Below, piece after piece: positions 1 through 7,370 of a stretch of DNA of 16,921 nucleotides (position 1 is its first letter; the number at the start of each line of letters is the position of its first letter). Under the pieces are notes generated by a model that was given only the letters and a program-made list of their open reading frames with translations, was not told where the DNA came from and did no database searches. The DNA comes from Oceanicaulis sp. (GTDB lineage Bacteria > Pseudomonadota > Alphaproteobacteria > Caulobacterales > Maricaulaceae): NCBI GenBank assembly GCA_007571185.1, contig RKRX01000098.1:1-16921 (forward strand), given 5' to 3'. The translations under genes were made by a program, and so were the position numbers.

Positions 1-1
1 T

Positions 2-742
2 CTGCTCGAGCCACTGCAGAAGCGTGGCGGCCGCAATAATCGGGGCCGTATCACCGCTTACCATCGTGGTGGCGGTTCCCGGCGCATGTACCGGCGTATT
101 GATTTCAAACGTCGCAAGTTTGACGTGCCGGCGACCGTTGAGCGTCTGGAATACGATCCTAACCGCACGGCTTTCATCGCGCTGATCAAGTACGAAGATG
201 GAGAGCTGGCCTACATCCTGGCTCCGCAACGTTTGTCGGTGGGCGATTGCGTGGTCGCTGGGGACCGGGTGGATGTGAGACCGGGCAACGCCATGCCATT
301 AAAGAACATACCGATTGGCGCCATCATTCATAATATAGAGCTCAAGCCCTCCAAGGGGGGCCAGCTCGCGCGCTCGGCGGGCGCCTATGCCCAGCTCGTG
401 GGCCGTGACGCCGGTTACGCCCAGGTTCGTCTTACGAGTGGTGAATTGCGCATGGTGCAGCAAGATTGTCTGGCCACTGTGGGTGCGGTGTCCAATCCAG
501 ATCACCTGAATATCAATCTGGGTAAGGCCGGTCGCAGCCGTCACATGGGCCGTCGTCCGGTCGTTCGCGGCGTGGCCATGAATCCGGTTGATCACCCGCA
601 CGGTGGAGGTGAAGGGCGCACTTCTGGCGGTCGCCATCCTGTCACCCCGTGGGGCAAGCCGACCAAAGGCCGCAAGACACGGTCGAACCGCGCCACCGAC
701 AAATTCATCATCCGCTCGCGCCACGAGCGCAAGAAACGCTGA
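2..742 (+). CDS. rplB: 50S ribosomal protein L2 (5' end outside window)
   Basis: L2 is a primary 23S rRNA-binding protein needed for subunit association and for the peptidyl-transferase region. The open frame runs from base 2 without a start codon, so the gene is truncated by the window edge. It reads [18 protein letters not shown], which in E. coli L2 lies roughly 30 residues after the start. An ATG at 86 is internal and not the true start, because the conserved GGRNN.GRIT block lies upstream of it. Near the C-terminus is the invariant HPHGGGEGR motif carrying the His implicated near the peptidyl-transferase centre, followed by the usual basic tail ending in RHERKKR. 246 codons are visible of an expected 275-280. 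rpsS follows after 14 bases. Identification is essentially certain. Confidence 0.98.
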   Translation: MLEPLQKRGGRNNRGRITAYHRGGGSRRMYRRIDFKRRKFDVPATVERLEYDPNRTAFIALIKYEDGELAYILAPQRLSVGDCVVAGDRVDVRPGNAMPLKNIPIGAIIHNIELKPSKGGQLARSAGAYAQLVGRDAGYAQVRLTSGELRMVQQDCLATVGAVSNPDHLNINLGKAGRSRHMGRRPVVRGVAMNPVDHPHGGGEGRTSGGRHPVTPWGKPTKGRKTRSNRATDKFIIRSRHERKKR

Positions 743-756
743 AGGACGGTCGCGAT

Positions 757-1035
757 ATGCCTCGCTCTGTTTGGAAAGGTCCGTTTGTTGACGGGTATCT
801 GCTGAAGAAAGCCGCCGCCGCCCATGATGCCGGCCGCCGGCAGGCGATCAAGACCTGGTCGCGCCGCTCCACGATTATGCCGCAGTTCGTAGGTTTGACC
901 TTCCAAGTCCACAACGGCAAAAAATTCATTCCTGTTCTCGTCTCCGAAGAGATGGTGGGTCACAAACTTGGCGAGTTTGCGCCGACTCGCACCTTCTATG
1001 GTCATGCGGCGGACAAGAAAGCCAAAAGGAAGTAA
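757..1035 (+). CDS. rpsS: 30S ribosomal protein S19
   Basis: S19 sits in the head of the small subunit, where it pairs with S13 and contacts 16S rRNA near the A site. The protein is 92 residues, the same as E. coli S19. It starts [10 protein letters not shown], contains the conserved TWSRRSTI block and ends with [20 protein letters not shown], all hallmarks of the family. The open frame extends upstream to 649 inside rplB, but ATG 757 is chosen because it matches the universal MPRS start and has an AAGGA ribosome-binding site at 742-746. It lies between rplB and rplV in the standard S10 order. Confidence 0.98.
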   Translation: MPRSVWKGPFVDGYLLKKAAAAHDAGRRQAIKTWSRRSTIMPQFVGLTFQVHNGKKFIPVLVSEEMVGHKLGEFAPTRTFYGHAADKKAKRK

Positions 1036-1038
1036 GCG

Positions 1039-1419
1039 ATGGGCAAGGCTGCAAATCCCCGCCGTATCGCAGATAATGAGGCGTTGGCCAAGTTGCGGAT
1101 GATCCGTATCAGCCCTCATAAGCTCAATCTGATCGCTCGGATGATCCGTGGCAAAAAGGTCGAGCGCGCTCGTGCTGATCTTCAGTTTTCCCGCAAACGT
1201 CATTCTGGCGATGTTTTAAAGGTGCTGGATAGCGCTATCGCTAACGCGGAGAACAATCACGGCCTTGATATAGACTCGCTAGTCGTTTCCGAGGCTTATG
1301 TGGGCAAGAACTTGGTCATGAAGCGCCTGCGTCCCCGTGCACGTGGGCGCAGCGCCAAGATTCTGAAGCCGTTTTCCGAGCTGACAATTATCGTGCGCGA
1401 AATTGAGGAGGCCATCTGA
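1039..1419 (+). CDS. rplV: 50S ribosomal protein L22
   Basis: L22 lines the nascent-peptide exit tunnel through its long beta hairpin and binds all six domains of 23S rRNA. The product is 126 residues, longer than E. coli (110) because of a short N-terminal extension ([18 protein letters not shown]), a length common in Alphaproteobacteria. The core motifs [17 protein letters not shown] and the hairpin region with [11 protein letters not shown] (about residues 97-107) are intact. An AAGGA ribosome-binding site at 1026-1030 overlaps the end of rpsS. The TGA stop shares one base with the ATG of rpsC (TGATG at 1417-1421), which suggests translational coupling. Confidence 0.98.
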   Translation: MGKAANPRRIADNEALAKLRMIRISPHKLNLIARMIRGKKVERARADLQFSRKRHSGDVLKVLDSAIANAENNHGLDIDSLVVSEAYVGKNLVMKRLRPRARGRSAKILKPFSELTIIVREIEEAI

Positions 1420-2132
1420 TGGGCCAGAAGGTTAATCCGATCAGCCTGCGTGTCGGCATCAATCGCACCTGGGAGTCGCGTTGGTTCGCCAAAGGCGAGG
1501 AGTATGCCGACTTGTTGCATGAAGATCTGCGCATCCGTGATTTTCTGAAAAAAGAACTCAGGAATGCGTCCGTGTCACGCATCACCATTGAGCGTCCGCA
1601 CAAGAAATGCCGCATCGCCATCCATACCGCTCGTCCGGGTGTGGTCATCGGCAAGAAGGGCGCAGATATTGAGAAGTTGCGCCGCAGGGTTTCAAAAATG
1701 ATTGAGGGCGAAGTGTTCCTGAACCTAGTTGAGGTTCGTAAACCGGAAGTTGATGCGGCGCTGGTGGCTGAGAGCGTGGCCCAGCAGATTGAACGCCGGG
1801 TGGCTTTCCGTCGCGCCATGAAGCGTGCGTTGCAGACCGCCACGCGCATGGGAGTCCTGGGGTGCAAAATTATGTGCGGCGGACGTCTAGGCGGCGTCGA
1901 GATCGCGCGCATTGAAAAGTATTCGGAGGGCTCAGTTCCACTGCACACCCTGCGTGCGGACATTGATTACGGGACCGCCGAAGCCAGGACGGCCATGGGC
2001 GTCATTGGTGTTAAGGTGTGGATCTATAAAGGCGAGATACTCGAGCATGATCCGATGGCGCAAGAGCGCCGTATGCTTGATTCCGGTGAGCAGCGCGCCC
2101 GCTCTGGTCGTCAGACGGCGCAAGCGGGGTAA
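1419..2132 (+). CDS. rpsC: 30S ribosomal protein S3
   Basis: S3 forms part of the mRNA entry channel and helicase site of the small subunit. The 237-residue product starts [13 protein letters not shown] like all bacterial S3 proteins. It has a KH domain with the GxxG loop GKKG at residues 78-81, and a C-terminal S3 domain with the conserved block from IMCGGRLGG onward. E. coli S3 is 233 residues. The start overlaps the rplV stop by one base. A strong GAGGAG ribosome-binding site (1405-1410) lies within rplV, 8 bases before the ATG. The C-terminal tail is basic and low in complexity, as usual. Confidence 0.98.
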   Translation: MGQKVNPISLRVGINRTWESRWFAKGEEYADLLHEDLRIRDFLKKELRNASVSRITIERPHKKCRIAIHTARPGVVIGKKGADIEKLRRRVSKMIEGEVFLNLVEVRKPEVDAALVAESVAQQIERRVAFRRAMKRALQTATRMGVLGCKIMCGGRLGGVEIARIEKYSEGSVPLHTLRADIDYGTAEARTAMGVIGVKVWIYKGEILEHDPMAQERRMLDSGEQRARSGRQTAQAG

Positions 2133-2144
2133 GGGAGAGCGATC

Positions 2145-2558
2145 ATGCTGCAACCAAAGCGCACCAAATTCCGCAAGGCGCACAAAGGTCGGATCAAAGG
2201 TGAAGCCAAAGGCGGTTTTATTCTGACTTTCGGCAGCTACGGTCTGAAGGCCGTGCAATCCGAGCGGATCACCGCCCGCCAGATCGAAGCCACGCGTCGG
2301 GCGATTACCCGTCACATGAAGCGTGCGGGGCGCGTGTGGATTCGGGTGTTTCCAGACCTGCCGGTGTCAAAAAAACCCACTGAAGTGCGGATGGGCAAAG
2401 GCAAGGGGTCGCCCGAATACTGGGTGGCCAAGATCAGACCCGGCCGGATCATCTTTGAGATTGACGGCGTAGCTGACGATGTGGCGCGTGAGGCGTTGCG
2501 TCTCGGCGCCGCCAAACTGCCGGTCAAGACCAGAATCATCACCCGTCCGGGTGAATAG
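2145..2558 (+). CDS. rplP: 50S ribosomal protein L16
   Basis: L16 binds 23S rRNA near the A-site tRNA and organises the peptidyl-transferase centre. The product is 137 residues (E. coli 136). It begins [16 protein letters not shown] and contains the [20 protein letters not shown] block and the [19 protein letters not shown] loop region, all strongly conserved. A GGGAG ribosome-binding site at 2133-2137 lies 7 bases upstream of the ATG, just after the rpsC stop. It is part of the continuous rpsC-rplP-rpmC-rpsQ run. Confidence 0.98.
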   Translation: MLQPKRTKFRKAHKGRIKGEAKGGFILTFGSYGLKAVQSERITARQIEATRRAITRHMKRAGRVWIRVFPDLPVSKKPTEVRMGKGKGSPEYWVAKIRPGRIIFEIDGVADDVAREALRLGAAKLPVKTRIITRPGE

Positions 2559-2569
2559 GAGGCGTTCAG

Positions 2570-2764
2570 ATGAAATCCGAAGATGTCCGGGCATGTAGTG
2601 ACGATCAGCTTCAGGGTGAACTCCTCAAGCTGAAGAAGGAACAGTTCAACTTGCGGTTCCAGCAGGCCACCGGCGGGCTTGAGAACACGGCGCGTTTCAA
2701 GCATATCCGCCGGGACATTGCCCGGATCAAAACCGATCAGCGCCGCCGTGCGCTCGAAAACTGA
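2570..2764 (+). CDS. rpmC: 50S ribosomal protein L29
   Basis: L29 is a small helical protein beside the peptide exit tunnel that, with L23, forms the docking site for signal recognition particle and trigger factor. The 64-residue protein has the expected two-helix layout. The family signature [19 protein letters not shown] is followed by [20 protein letters not shown] and a short charged C-terminus. E. coli L29 is 63 residues. The ribosome-binding site AGGAGG (2557-2562, overlapping the rplP stop) is near perfect at 7 bases from the ATG. rpsQ begins 13 bases downstream. Confidence 0.97.
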   Translation: MKSEDVRACSDDQLQGELLKLKKEQFNLRFQQATGGLENTARFKHIRRDIARIKTDQRRRALEN

Positions 2765-2777
2765 GGGGCCCAGGTCC

Positions 2778-3014
2778 ATGCCAAAGCGTATCCTTCAAGG
2801 CGTCGTGATCAGCGACAGGCAGGAAAAAACCGTGGTCGTGCGCGTTGAACGCACCTTCCTGCACCCACTGCTGCGCAAGACCGTGCGTCGCATGAAGAAA
2901 TATCACGCTCACGATGAGTCGAGCGCGATCAAAGTTGGCGAACACGTCCTGATCCGGGAATGTGCGCCGAAATCGAAACTGAAGCGGTGGGAGGTTGTCT
3001 CCGGGCATGCGTAA
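2778..3014 (+). CDS. rpsQ: 30S ribosomal protein S17
   Basis: S17 is a primary 16S rRNA-binding protein with an OB fold. The 78-residue product (E. coli 84) reads [20 protein letters not shown] and contains the conserved [19 protein letters not shown] and [15 protein letters not shown] segments. The frame is open from 2679 inside rpmC, but ATG 2778 matches the family N-terminus and has a GAGGGG ribosome-binding site at 2763-2768. The next gene, rplN, starts after a 42-base spacer. Confidence 0.97.
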   Translation: MPKRILQGVVISDRQEKTVVVRVERTFLHPLLRKTVRRMKKYHAHDESSAIKVGEHVLIRECAPKSKLKRWEVVSGHA

Positions 3015-3056
3015 GTTTGCCAGAGGCGATTATCCACTGAACACGGAGGATCTGCG

Positions 3057-3425
3057 ATGATCCAGATGCAATCCAATCTGGACGTGGCCGACAATTCCGG
3101 GGCCCGCCGCGTGCAGTGCATCAAGGTGCTGGGCGGCGCCAAGCGCCGTTATGCCGACGTTGGCGATATCATTGTCGTTTCGGTCAAGGAAGCCATGCCC
3201 AAGGGGCGTGTTAAAAAAGGCGATATCCGCAAGGCGGTTGTCGTGCGTACAGCTCGTGACATCAAGCGCCGTGACGGCAGCGTGATCCGTTTTGACGGTA
3301 ATGCGGCGGTTATTCTGAACAATAACAACGAGCCTGTCGGCACCCGAATCTTTGGCCCGGTTCCCCGCGAGCTGCGCGCCAGAAACCACATGAAAATCGT
3401 CTCGCTCGCACCGGAGGTTTTGTAA
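3057..3425 (+). CDS. rplN: 50S ribosomal protein L14
   Basis: L14 binds 23S rRNA at the subunit interface, forms bridge B8 with 16S rRNA, and is the docking point for the silencing factor RsfS. The 122-residue product (E. coli 123) begins [20 protein letters not shown]. It carries the conserved [21 protein letters not shown] and the C-terminal [23 protein letters not shown] type end. ATG 3057 is used rather than the in-frame ATG 3066 because MIQMQ is the usual N-terminus and a GGAGGA ribosome-binding site (3045-3050) sits 6 bases upstream. This is the first gene of the classical spc operon, but no clear promoter is visible in the 42-base spacer. Confidence 0.98.
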   Translation: MIQMQSNLDVADNSGARRVQCIKVLGGAKRRYADVGDIIVVSVKEAMPKGRVKKGDIRKAVVVRTARDIKRRDGSVIRFDGNAAVILNNNNEPVGTRIFGPVPRELRARNHMKIVSLAPEVL

Positions 3426-3427
3426 TC

Positions 3428-3742
3428 ATGGCTGCGAAGATCAAAAAAGGCGATACGGTCAAGGTTTTGAATGGTCGCGACAAAGGCAAGACCGGTCAGG
3501 TCACCCGGATGTTCCCGAAAGAGGATCGCATACTGATTGAGGGTGTGAATGTGGTCTGGCGTCACCAGCGTCCGAGCCGGCAGGCGCAGGGCGGCATCGT
3601 CAAAAAGAACGCGCCGATCCACATTTCCAATGTGGCTCTGGTTGATTCCAAATCCGGCAAAGCCACCCGGGTGGGATTCAAGATCGAAGATGGCAAGAAG
3701 GTGCGTGTGGCCAGAAAATCCGGTGAGGTGATCGATGGTTGA
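3428..3742 (+). CDS. rplX: 50S ribosomal protein L24
   Basis: L24 is an assembly-initiator protein that binds the 5' end of 23S rRNA and sits near the exit-tunnel mouth. At 104 residues it matches E. coli in length. The N-terminal KOW motif region reads [19 protein letters not shown] (about residues 5-23), and [14 protein letters not shown] is the family signature, with Trp where Lys is commoner. Its ribosome-binding site GGAGG (3413-3417) lies in the end of rplN, only two bases separating the two genes. The stop overlaps the start of rplE by 8 bases. Confidence 0.97.
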   Translation: MAAKIKKGDTVKVLNGRDKGKTGQVTRMFPKEDRILIEGVNVVWRHQRPSRQAQGGIVKKNAPIHISNVALVDSKSGKATRVGFKIEDGKKVRVARKSGEVIDG

Positions 3743-4295
3743 TGTCGAAACATACGAGCCGCGTCTGAAGGCGAAATACCGCGATGAAATCCGCGTGAAT
3801 CTGAAGCGGAGGTTCAATTACGCCAATGACATGTTGATCCCGCGCCTCGATAAGATCGTTATCAATATGGGCGTCGGTGAAGCGGCCCAGGATTCCAAAA
3901 AGATTCGTGATGCACTCGCTGATCTGGAAGCTATCGCCGGCCAGAAGCCGGTTGGCACTGTTGCAAAGAAATCTATCGCGGGCTTCAAGCTCCGTGAAGA
4001 GCAGATTATTGGCGCCAAGGTGACCTTGCGCAAGAATCGTATGTTTGAATTCGTTGACCGGCTGGTCACCATCGCCCTGCCGCGCGTGCGCGACTTCCGT
4101 GGTCTGAACGGCAAGAGTTTTGATGGACGGGGCAATTATGCGATGGGCGTGAAGGAGCACATAGTGTTTCCAGAGATTGACTACGACAAGGTTGAGAAAA
4201 TCCGCGGCATGGACATCGTGGTGACGACCACTGCCCGGACTGACGAAGAAGCGAAGGCTCTGCTAGCTGAGTTCGGCTTTCCGTTCCCGAACTAA
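3735..4295 (+). CDS. rplE: 50S ribosomal protein L5
   Basis: L5 is part of the 5S rRNP with L18 and L25 in the central protuberance and contacts P-site tRNA. The 186-residue product (E. coli 179) contains [11 protein letters not shown] (about residues 40-50), [20 protein letters not shown], and [19 protein letters not shown], all L5 signatures. It starts at ATG 3735 inside the last codons of rplX (overlap 3735-3742), with a GAGG ribosome-binding site at 3725-3728. This is a strongly coupled pair. A 50-base spacer separates it from rpsN. Confidence 0.98.
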   Translation: MVDVETYEPRLKAKYRDEIRVNLKRRFNYANDMLIPRLDKIVINMGVGEAAQDSKKIRDALADLEAIAGQKPVGTVAKKSIAGFKLREEQIIGAKVTLRKNRMFEFVDRLVTIALPRVRDFRGLNGKSFDGRGNYAMGVKEHIVFPEIDYDKVEKIRGMDIVVTTTARTDEEAKALLAEFGFPFPN

Positions 4296-4345
4296 TGCAG
4301 CACAAGTGCGGGGCCATGAGGACCGTGTACGCGAGGAGACAATGA

Positions 4346-4651
4346 ATGGCCAAGAAGAGTGCAGTCGAACGCAATCTGAAACGCCAACGCCTGGTTGCCT
4401 GCTACGCAGCCAAGCGTGCGGCGCTTAAGGCGATCGCGCGTGACACTGAAAAGCCGGTTGAAGAGCGTTTTGCCGCGCAGTTAAAACTGGCCTCGTTGCC
4501 GCGCAATTCGGCCCCGTCCCGCATCCGAAACCGGTGCCAGGTGACGGGTCGTCCGCGCGCATATTATCGCAAACTGAAGATGTCGCGCATTGCACTGCGT
4601 CAGTTAGCGAGCCACGGGTTGATCCCGGGCGTGGTCAAGTCGAGTTGGTAA
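4346..4651 (+). CDS. rpsN: 30S ribosomal protein S14 (zinc-free type)
   Basis: S14 binds 16S rRNA in the head of the small subunit late in assembly. The 101-residue product (same as E. coli) starts [16 protein letters not shown] and ends with [20 protein letters not shown] and [13 protein letters not shown]. Only one of the four Cys positions of the zinc-binding form is present, so this is the long C-minus paralogue typical of Proteobacteria. A GAGGAG ribosome-binding site at 4333-4338 lies 7 bases from ATG 4346. An out-of-frame ATG at 4342 is ignored. Confidence 0.97.
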   Translation: MAKKSAVERNLKRQRLVACYAAKRAALKAIARDTEKPVEERFAAQLKLASLPRNSAPSRIRNRCQVTGRPRAYYRKLKMSRIALRQLASHGLIPGVVKSSW

Positions 4652-4661
4652 GGGGGTATAG

Positions 4662-5060
4662 ATGTCGGTAAACGATCCTCTCGGTGATATGCTGACCCGT
4701 ATCCGAAACGCGCTGATGCGCAAGCGTAGCGTCGTCGTAACGCCATCTTCGAAGCTGCGCGGTCGTGTGCTCGAAGTGCTTTTGGAAGAAGGCTTCATCC
4801 GCGGTTACACAGAGTCTACCGGTGACAAGGGTTTCAAACAATTTGAAATTGAGCTGAAGTATCATGGAGGGCGGCCGGTTATCTCTGAAATCAAACGTGT
4901 GTCCAAGCCAGGTCGTCGTGAATATCGCAAGGTGCGCGACCTGCCGCTCGTCATGAACGGTTTGGGTGTCGCCATTGTTTCGACTCCGCAAGGTGTGATG
5001 AGCGATGCAACCGCGCGCGTCAATAACGTCGGCGGCGAAATCCTTTGCTACGTTAGCTAG
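4662..5060 (+). CDS. rpsH: 30S ribosomal protein S8
   Basis: S8 is a primary 16S rRNA-binding protein of the central domain. In E. coli it is also the translational repressor of the spc operon, binding near rplE. The 132-residue product (E. coli 130) begins [17 protein letters not shown] and ends with the conserved [20 protein letters not shown]. The AGGGGG ribosome-binding site (4651-4656) overlaps the rpsN stop codon. I saw no obvious copy of the S8 mRNA target around the rplX-rplE junction, so autoregulation here is unproven. Confidence 0.97.
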   Translation: MSVNDPLGDMLTRIRNALMRKRSVVVTPSSKLRGRVLEVLLEEGFIRGYTESTGDKGFKQFEIELKYHGGRPVISEIKRVSKPGRREYRKVRDLPLVMNGLGVAIVSTPQGVMSDATARVNNVGGEILCYVS

Positions 5061-5079
5061 GGACGAGGAGACTGGAACC

Positions 5080-5613
5080 ATGTCGCGTCTAGGCAAACTG
5101 CCTGTCAAAATTCCCAATGGGGTGACCGCCGCTGTGAATGGCGGGCTGGTGTCTGTCAAAGGTCCGAAGGGCGAATTGTCTTTTGAGGCTCCCGCCTGTG
5201 TGAGCATCAAACATAAAGACAACGCCATAACGGTCGCCATGACCGAGAACTCCAAATTCGCCAAGGCAATGTATGGCACCGCCCGTGCGCACATACAAAA
5301 CATGGTGCAGGGCGTTATTGATGGCTTCAGAACAAATCTGGAGCTGGCGGGGGTTGGTTATCGCGCCCAGATGCAGGGGGCTGACCTCAAGCTCTCGCTA
5401 GGTTTTTCACACGATGTGGTTTATACGCCGCGCATAGGCGTCACGATCACAACGCCGAAACCGACGGAGATTTCTATTGAGGGTCCAGATGCCCAGATTG
5501 TGGGGCAGACTGCGGCGGAAATTCGCAAATTCAGGACGCCGGAACCCTATAAGGGTAACGGCGTGAAGTATATTGGCGAATTCGTTCGTCGCAAGGAAGG
5601 CAAGAAGAAGTAA
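5080..5613 (+). CDS. rplF: 50S ribosomal protein L6
   Basis: L6 lies near the factor-binding site at the base of the L7/L12 stalk. The 177-residue product (E. coli 177) starts [15 protein letters not shown] and carries the two internally duplicated L6 domains. The C-terminal signature [20 protein letters not shown] is followed by [23 protein letters not shown]. The frame is open from 5005 inside rpsH, but ATG 5080 fits the family start and has a GAGGAG ribosome-binding site at 5065-5070. rplR begins 10 bases after the stop. Confidence 0.98.
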   Translation: MSRLGKLPVKIPNGVTAAVNGGLVSVKGPKGELSFEAPACVSIKHKDNAITVAMTENSKFAKAMYGTARAHIQNMVQGVIDGFRTNLELAGVGYRAQMQGADLKLSLGFSHDVVYTPRIGVTITTPKPTEISIEGPDAQIVGQTAAEIRKFRTPEPYKGNGVKYIGEFVRRKEGKKK

Positions 5614-5623
5614 GGGCCAGGCA

Positions 5624-5977
5624 GTGAAATTTGCTACAGGAAAAATGCAGCGGCGTGCCCAGCGCACGCGCTCCCGGCTCCGCAGGCTCGCCAACGGGCG
5701 TCCGCGTTTGTCGGTCTTCCGTTCGTCCAAAAATATCTACGCCCAGATCATCGATGATGCGAACGGCGTGACTCTGGTGTCAGCGTCCACCACGGAGAAA
5801 GACAACAAGATCATTGCTTCCGGTGTCGAGGCGGCCGCCGAGGTTGGCAGGCGTGTGGCTGAGCGGGCGAAAAAAAAAGGTCTGGCCGAAGTTGTGTTCG
5901 ACCGCGGCGGTTACATTTTCCATGGGCGTGTTAAAGCGCTCGCAGACGCTGCCCGCGAGGGCGGTCTGAACTTTTAG
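5624..5977 (+). CDS. rplR: 50S ribosomal protein L18 (GTG start)
   Basis: L18 binds 5S rRNA and attaches it to the large subunit. Family motifs are [30 protein letters not shown] and [20 protein letters not shown], ending GLNF. I place the start at GTG 5624, giving 117 residues, the usual length. This puts 24 residues before GRPRL, which matches alphaproteobacterial L18 proteins as I know them. Its ribosome-binding site is weak (AGGGCCAGG around 5612-5620). The alternative ATG 5645 has a better AGGA at 5637-5640 but would give a shortened 110-residue protein. The frame is also open upstream into rplF from 5573. A run of nine A (5870-5878) encodes three lysines. Confidence 0.95.
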   Translation: MKFATGKMQRRAQRTRSRLRRLANGRPRLSVFRSSKNIYAQIIDDANGVTLVSASTTEKDNKIIASGVEAAAEVGRRVAERAKKKGLAEVVFDRGGYIFHGRVKALADAAREGGLNF

Positions 5978-5987
5978 GAGCGAACGT

Positions 5988-6572
5988 ATGGCACGAGAAG
6001 AAAATCGCGGCCGCGATCGCCGCCGCCGGGGAGAAGATAGCGCTGAGTCAGAACTGGTTGACAAGCTGGTTCAGGTTAACCGTGTCGCCAAGACTGTAAA
6101 AGGCGGGCGGAACTTCCAGTTTGCTGCACTTGCGGTGGTTGGTGATCAGAAGGGGCGTGTCGGCTTTGGCCAGGGCAAGGCGCGCGAGGTGCCGGAAGCT
6201 ATCCGCAAGGCGACCGAAGAGGCCAAGAAGATGATGATCCGCGTGCCGTTGCGTGAAGGACGCACCCTGCATCATGACGCCAAAGGACGCTGGGGCGCCG
6301 GCAAAGTGGTCCTGCGTTCGGCGCCTCCGGGTACCGGTGTGATTGCTGGTGGCCCGATGCGTGCGGTTCTGGAATCGCTCGGTGTCCAAGACGTGGTGAC
6401 CAAGTCCACCGGTTCATCCAACGCCTATAACATGGTTCGGGCTACATTTGAAGCTTTGAAAGCTCAGAACAGTCCGCGCACCATAGCCGCCAAGCGTGGC
6501 GTCAAAGTCGGGCATCTCGTTGAAGGGCGCCGGGGTGATGGCGCCGGCTCACCGCCAACCGTCCAGTCCTGA
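5988..6572 (+). CDS. rpsE: 30S ribosomal protein S5
   Basis: S5 contributes to translational accuracy and to the mRNA entry helicase site. The 194-residue product is longer than E. coli S5 (167). It has a charged Arg-rich N-terminal extension (about residues 1-20) and a short Gly/Pro-rich C-terminal tail, both common in Alphaproteobacteria. The double-stranded RNA-binding S5 domain begins around [19 protein letters not shown] (residues 23-41) with [17 protein letters not shown] after it. The C-terminal domain has [18 protein letters not shown] and the [20 protein letters not shown] block. An AGGAG ribosome-binding site (5976-5980) overlaps the rplR stop. Confidence 0.98.
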   Translation: MAREENRGRDRRRRGEDSAESELVDKLVQVNRVAKTVKGGRNFQFAALAVVGDQKGRVGFGQGKAREVPEAIRKATEEAKKMMIRVPLREGRTLHHDAKGRWGAGKVVLRSAPPGTGVIAGGPMRAVLESLGVQDVVTKSTGSSNAYNMVRATFEALKAQNSPRTIAAKRGVKVGHLVEGRRGDGAGSPPTVQS

Positions 6573-6582
6573 GGAGGGGTGC

Positions 6583-6771
6583 ATGGCCGACAGGAAAACC
6601 TTGATGGTGCGCCAGAACGGCAGTCCCATCCGTCGCCCGAAAGACCAGATTGCGACACTCAAAGGTCTGGGATTGGGGCGTATCGGTCGTGAGCGTGAGC
6701 TGGAAGATACTCCGTCCGTCCGAGGCATGATCCGCAAGGTCGCTCACATGGTGGAGATCGTGGAGAGGTAG
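6583..6771 (+). CDS. rpmD: 50S ribosomal protein L30
   Basis: L30 is a small late-binding large-subunit protein. The 62-residue product (E. coli 59) has the L30 signature: a central [20 protein letters not shown] followed by the D-T-P-S-V-R-G-M-I pattern and the VAHMVEIVE end. The frame is open from 6496 inside rpsE, but ATG 6583 is preceded at 5 bases by a near-perfect GAGGAGG (6571-6577) overlapping the rpsE stop, and it fits the family length. rplO follows after 36 bases. Confidence 0.96.
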   Translation: MADRKTLMVRQNGSPIRRPKDQIATLKGLGLGRIGRERELEDTPSVRGMIRKVAHMVEIVER

Positions 6772-6807
6772 GACTGAGTTCTGCTTTTCCGTTCAAGGAG
6801 ATAAACG

Positions 6808-7290
6808 ATGCACTTGAATGAACTCAGCGACAACAATGGCGCGATCAAGCCGCGCACCCGTATCGGGCGTGGTATCGGTTCGGGAAAAGGTAAAACCGGC
6901 GGACGGGGCTTCAATGGTCAGAAATCCCGCTCTGGTGTGTCCATCAAAGGTTTTGAGGGAGGGCAGATGCCGTTGCACATGCGTCTGCCCAAGCGAGGTT
7001 TCAACAAGCCCAACCGTCTGGTGTTCGCGGAAGTAACTTTGGCCAGGCTACAAGCAGCCGTGAATGCTGGCAAGCTAGATGTCGGAAATCCTGTGGACGC
7101 CGACACTCTGATCGCTGCGGGTGTGATCCGTCGCGCCAGGCATGGCGTGCGTGTGATTGGCGGCGGCGCACTGATCGCCAAGCTCGACCTCACGGTGAGC
7201 GGCGGTTCCAAATCCGCGATCCAGGCAGTGGAAAAAGCAGGTGGCAAGGTGACTGTCACGGCCAGAACCACTGAAGCGAAGTCTGAATGA
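6808..7290 (+). CDS. rplO: 50S ribosomal protein L15
   Basis: L15 organises several 23S rRNA domains during late assembly. The 160-residue product (E. coli 144) has the Gly-rich, Arg/Lys-rich N-terminal extension typical of L15, [17 protein letters not shown] then [18 protein letters not shown]. The C-terminal globular domain contains a version of the family signature ([20 protein letters not shown], about residues 115-134), followed by [11 protein letters not shown]. An AAGGAG ribosome-binding site at 6795-6800 lies 7 bases from the ATG. It is the last ribosomal gene before secY and is followed by an 80-base spacer with two hairpins. Confidence 0.97.
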   Translation: MHLNELSDNNGAIKPRTRIGRGIGSGKGKTGGRGFNGQKSRSGVSIKGFEGGQMPLHMRLPKRGFNKPNRLVFAEVTLARLQAAVNAGKLDVGNPVDADTLIAAGVIRRARHGVRVIGGGALIAKLDLTVSGGSKSAIQAVEKAGGKVTVTARTTEAKSE

Positions 7291-7304
7291 GCCGGTATTG
7301 GGTT

Positions 7305-7334
7305 GATCGTTTCCTAGCGGGAAGTGATCTTTCT
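7305..7334 (+). terminator. Hairpin with short U-tract between rplO and secY (attenuator-like)
   Basis: The strand folds as a 10-base-pair stem, 7305-7314 against 7320-7329 (GATCGTTTCC with GGAAGTGATC, including two G-T wobbles), closing a 5-base loop TAGCG. TTTCT follows at 7330-7334. The shape resembles a weak intrinsic terminator or an RNA processing site. The stem is only moderately GC-rich and the T-run is interrupted. Since secY and adk must be expressed from the same cluster, partial termination or RNase cleavage is more likely than a full stop. The function is inference. Confidence 0.45.
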
Positions 7335-7340
7335 ACGCTT

Positions 7341-7354
7341 TGAGAACTATCTCA
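7341..7354 (+). promoter_or_regulatory. Small hairpin abutting the secY ribosome-binding site
   Basis: TGAGA at 7341-7345 and TCTCA at 7350-7354 form a perfect 5-base-pair stem around the loop ACTA, extendable by two T-G wobbles with 7355-7356. Its 3' arm runs directly into AGGGAG (7354-7359), the likely secY ribosome-binding site, 11 bases before the ATG. It could modulate initiation at secY. The stem is short and may be chance. Confidence 0.3.
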
Positions 7355-7370
7355 GGGAGCATCCGACGAT

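Noticed and set aside
592..1203. A 203-codon minus-strand open frame across rplB, rpsS and rplV
   Set aside because: Antisense shadow of three conserved genes, no supporting features.
3149..3817. A 222-codon minus-strand open frame across rplN-rplX-rplE
   Set aside because: It spans three confident ribosomal genes on the opposite strand and has no recognisable domain.
4635..5303. A 222-codon minus-strand open frame across rpsH and rplF
   Set aside because: Antisense to two conserved genes, with no motif or start signal; typical of GC-rich coding DNA.
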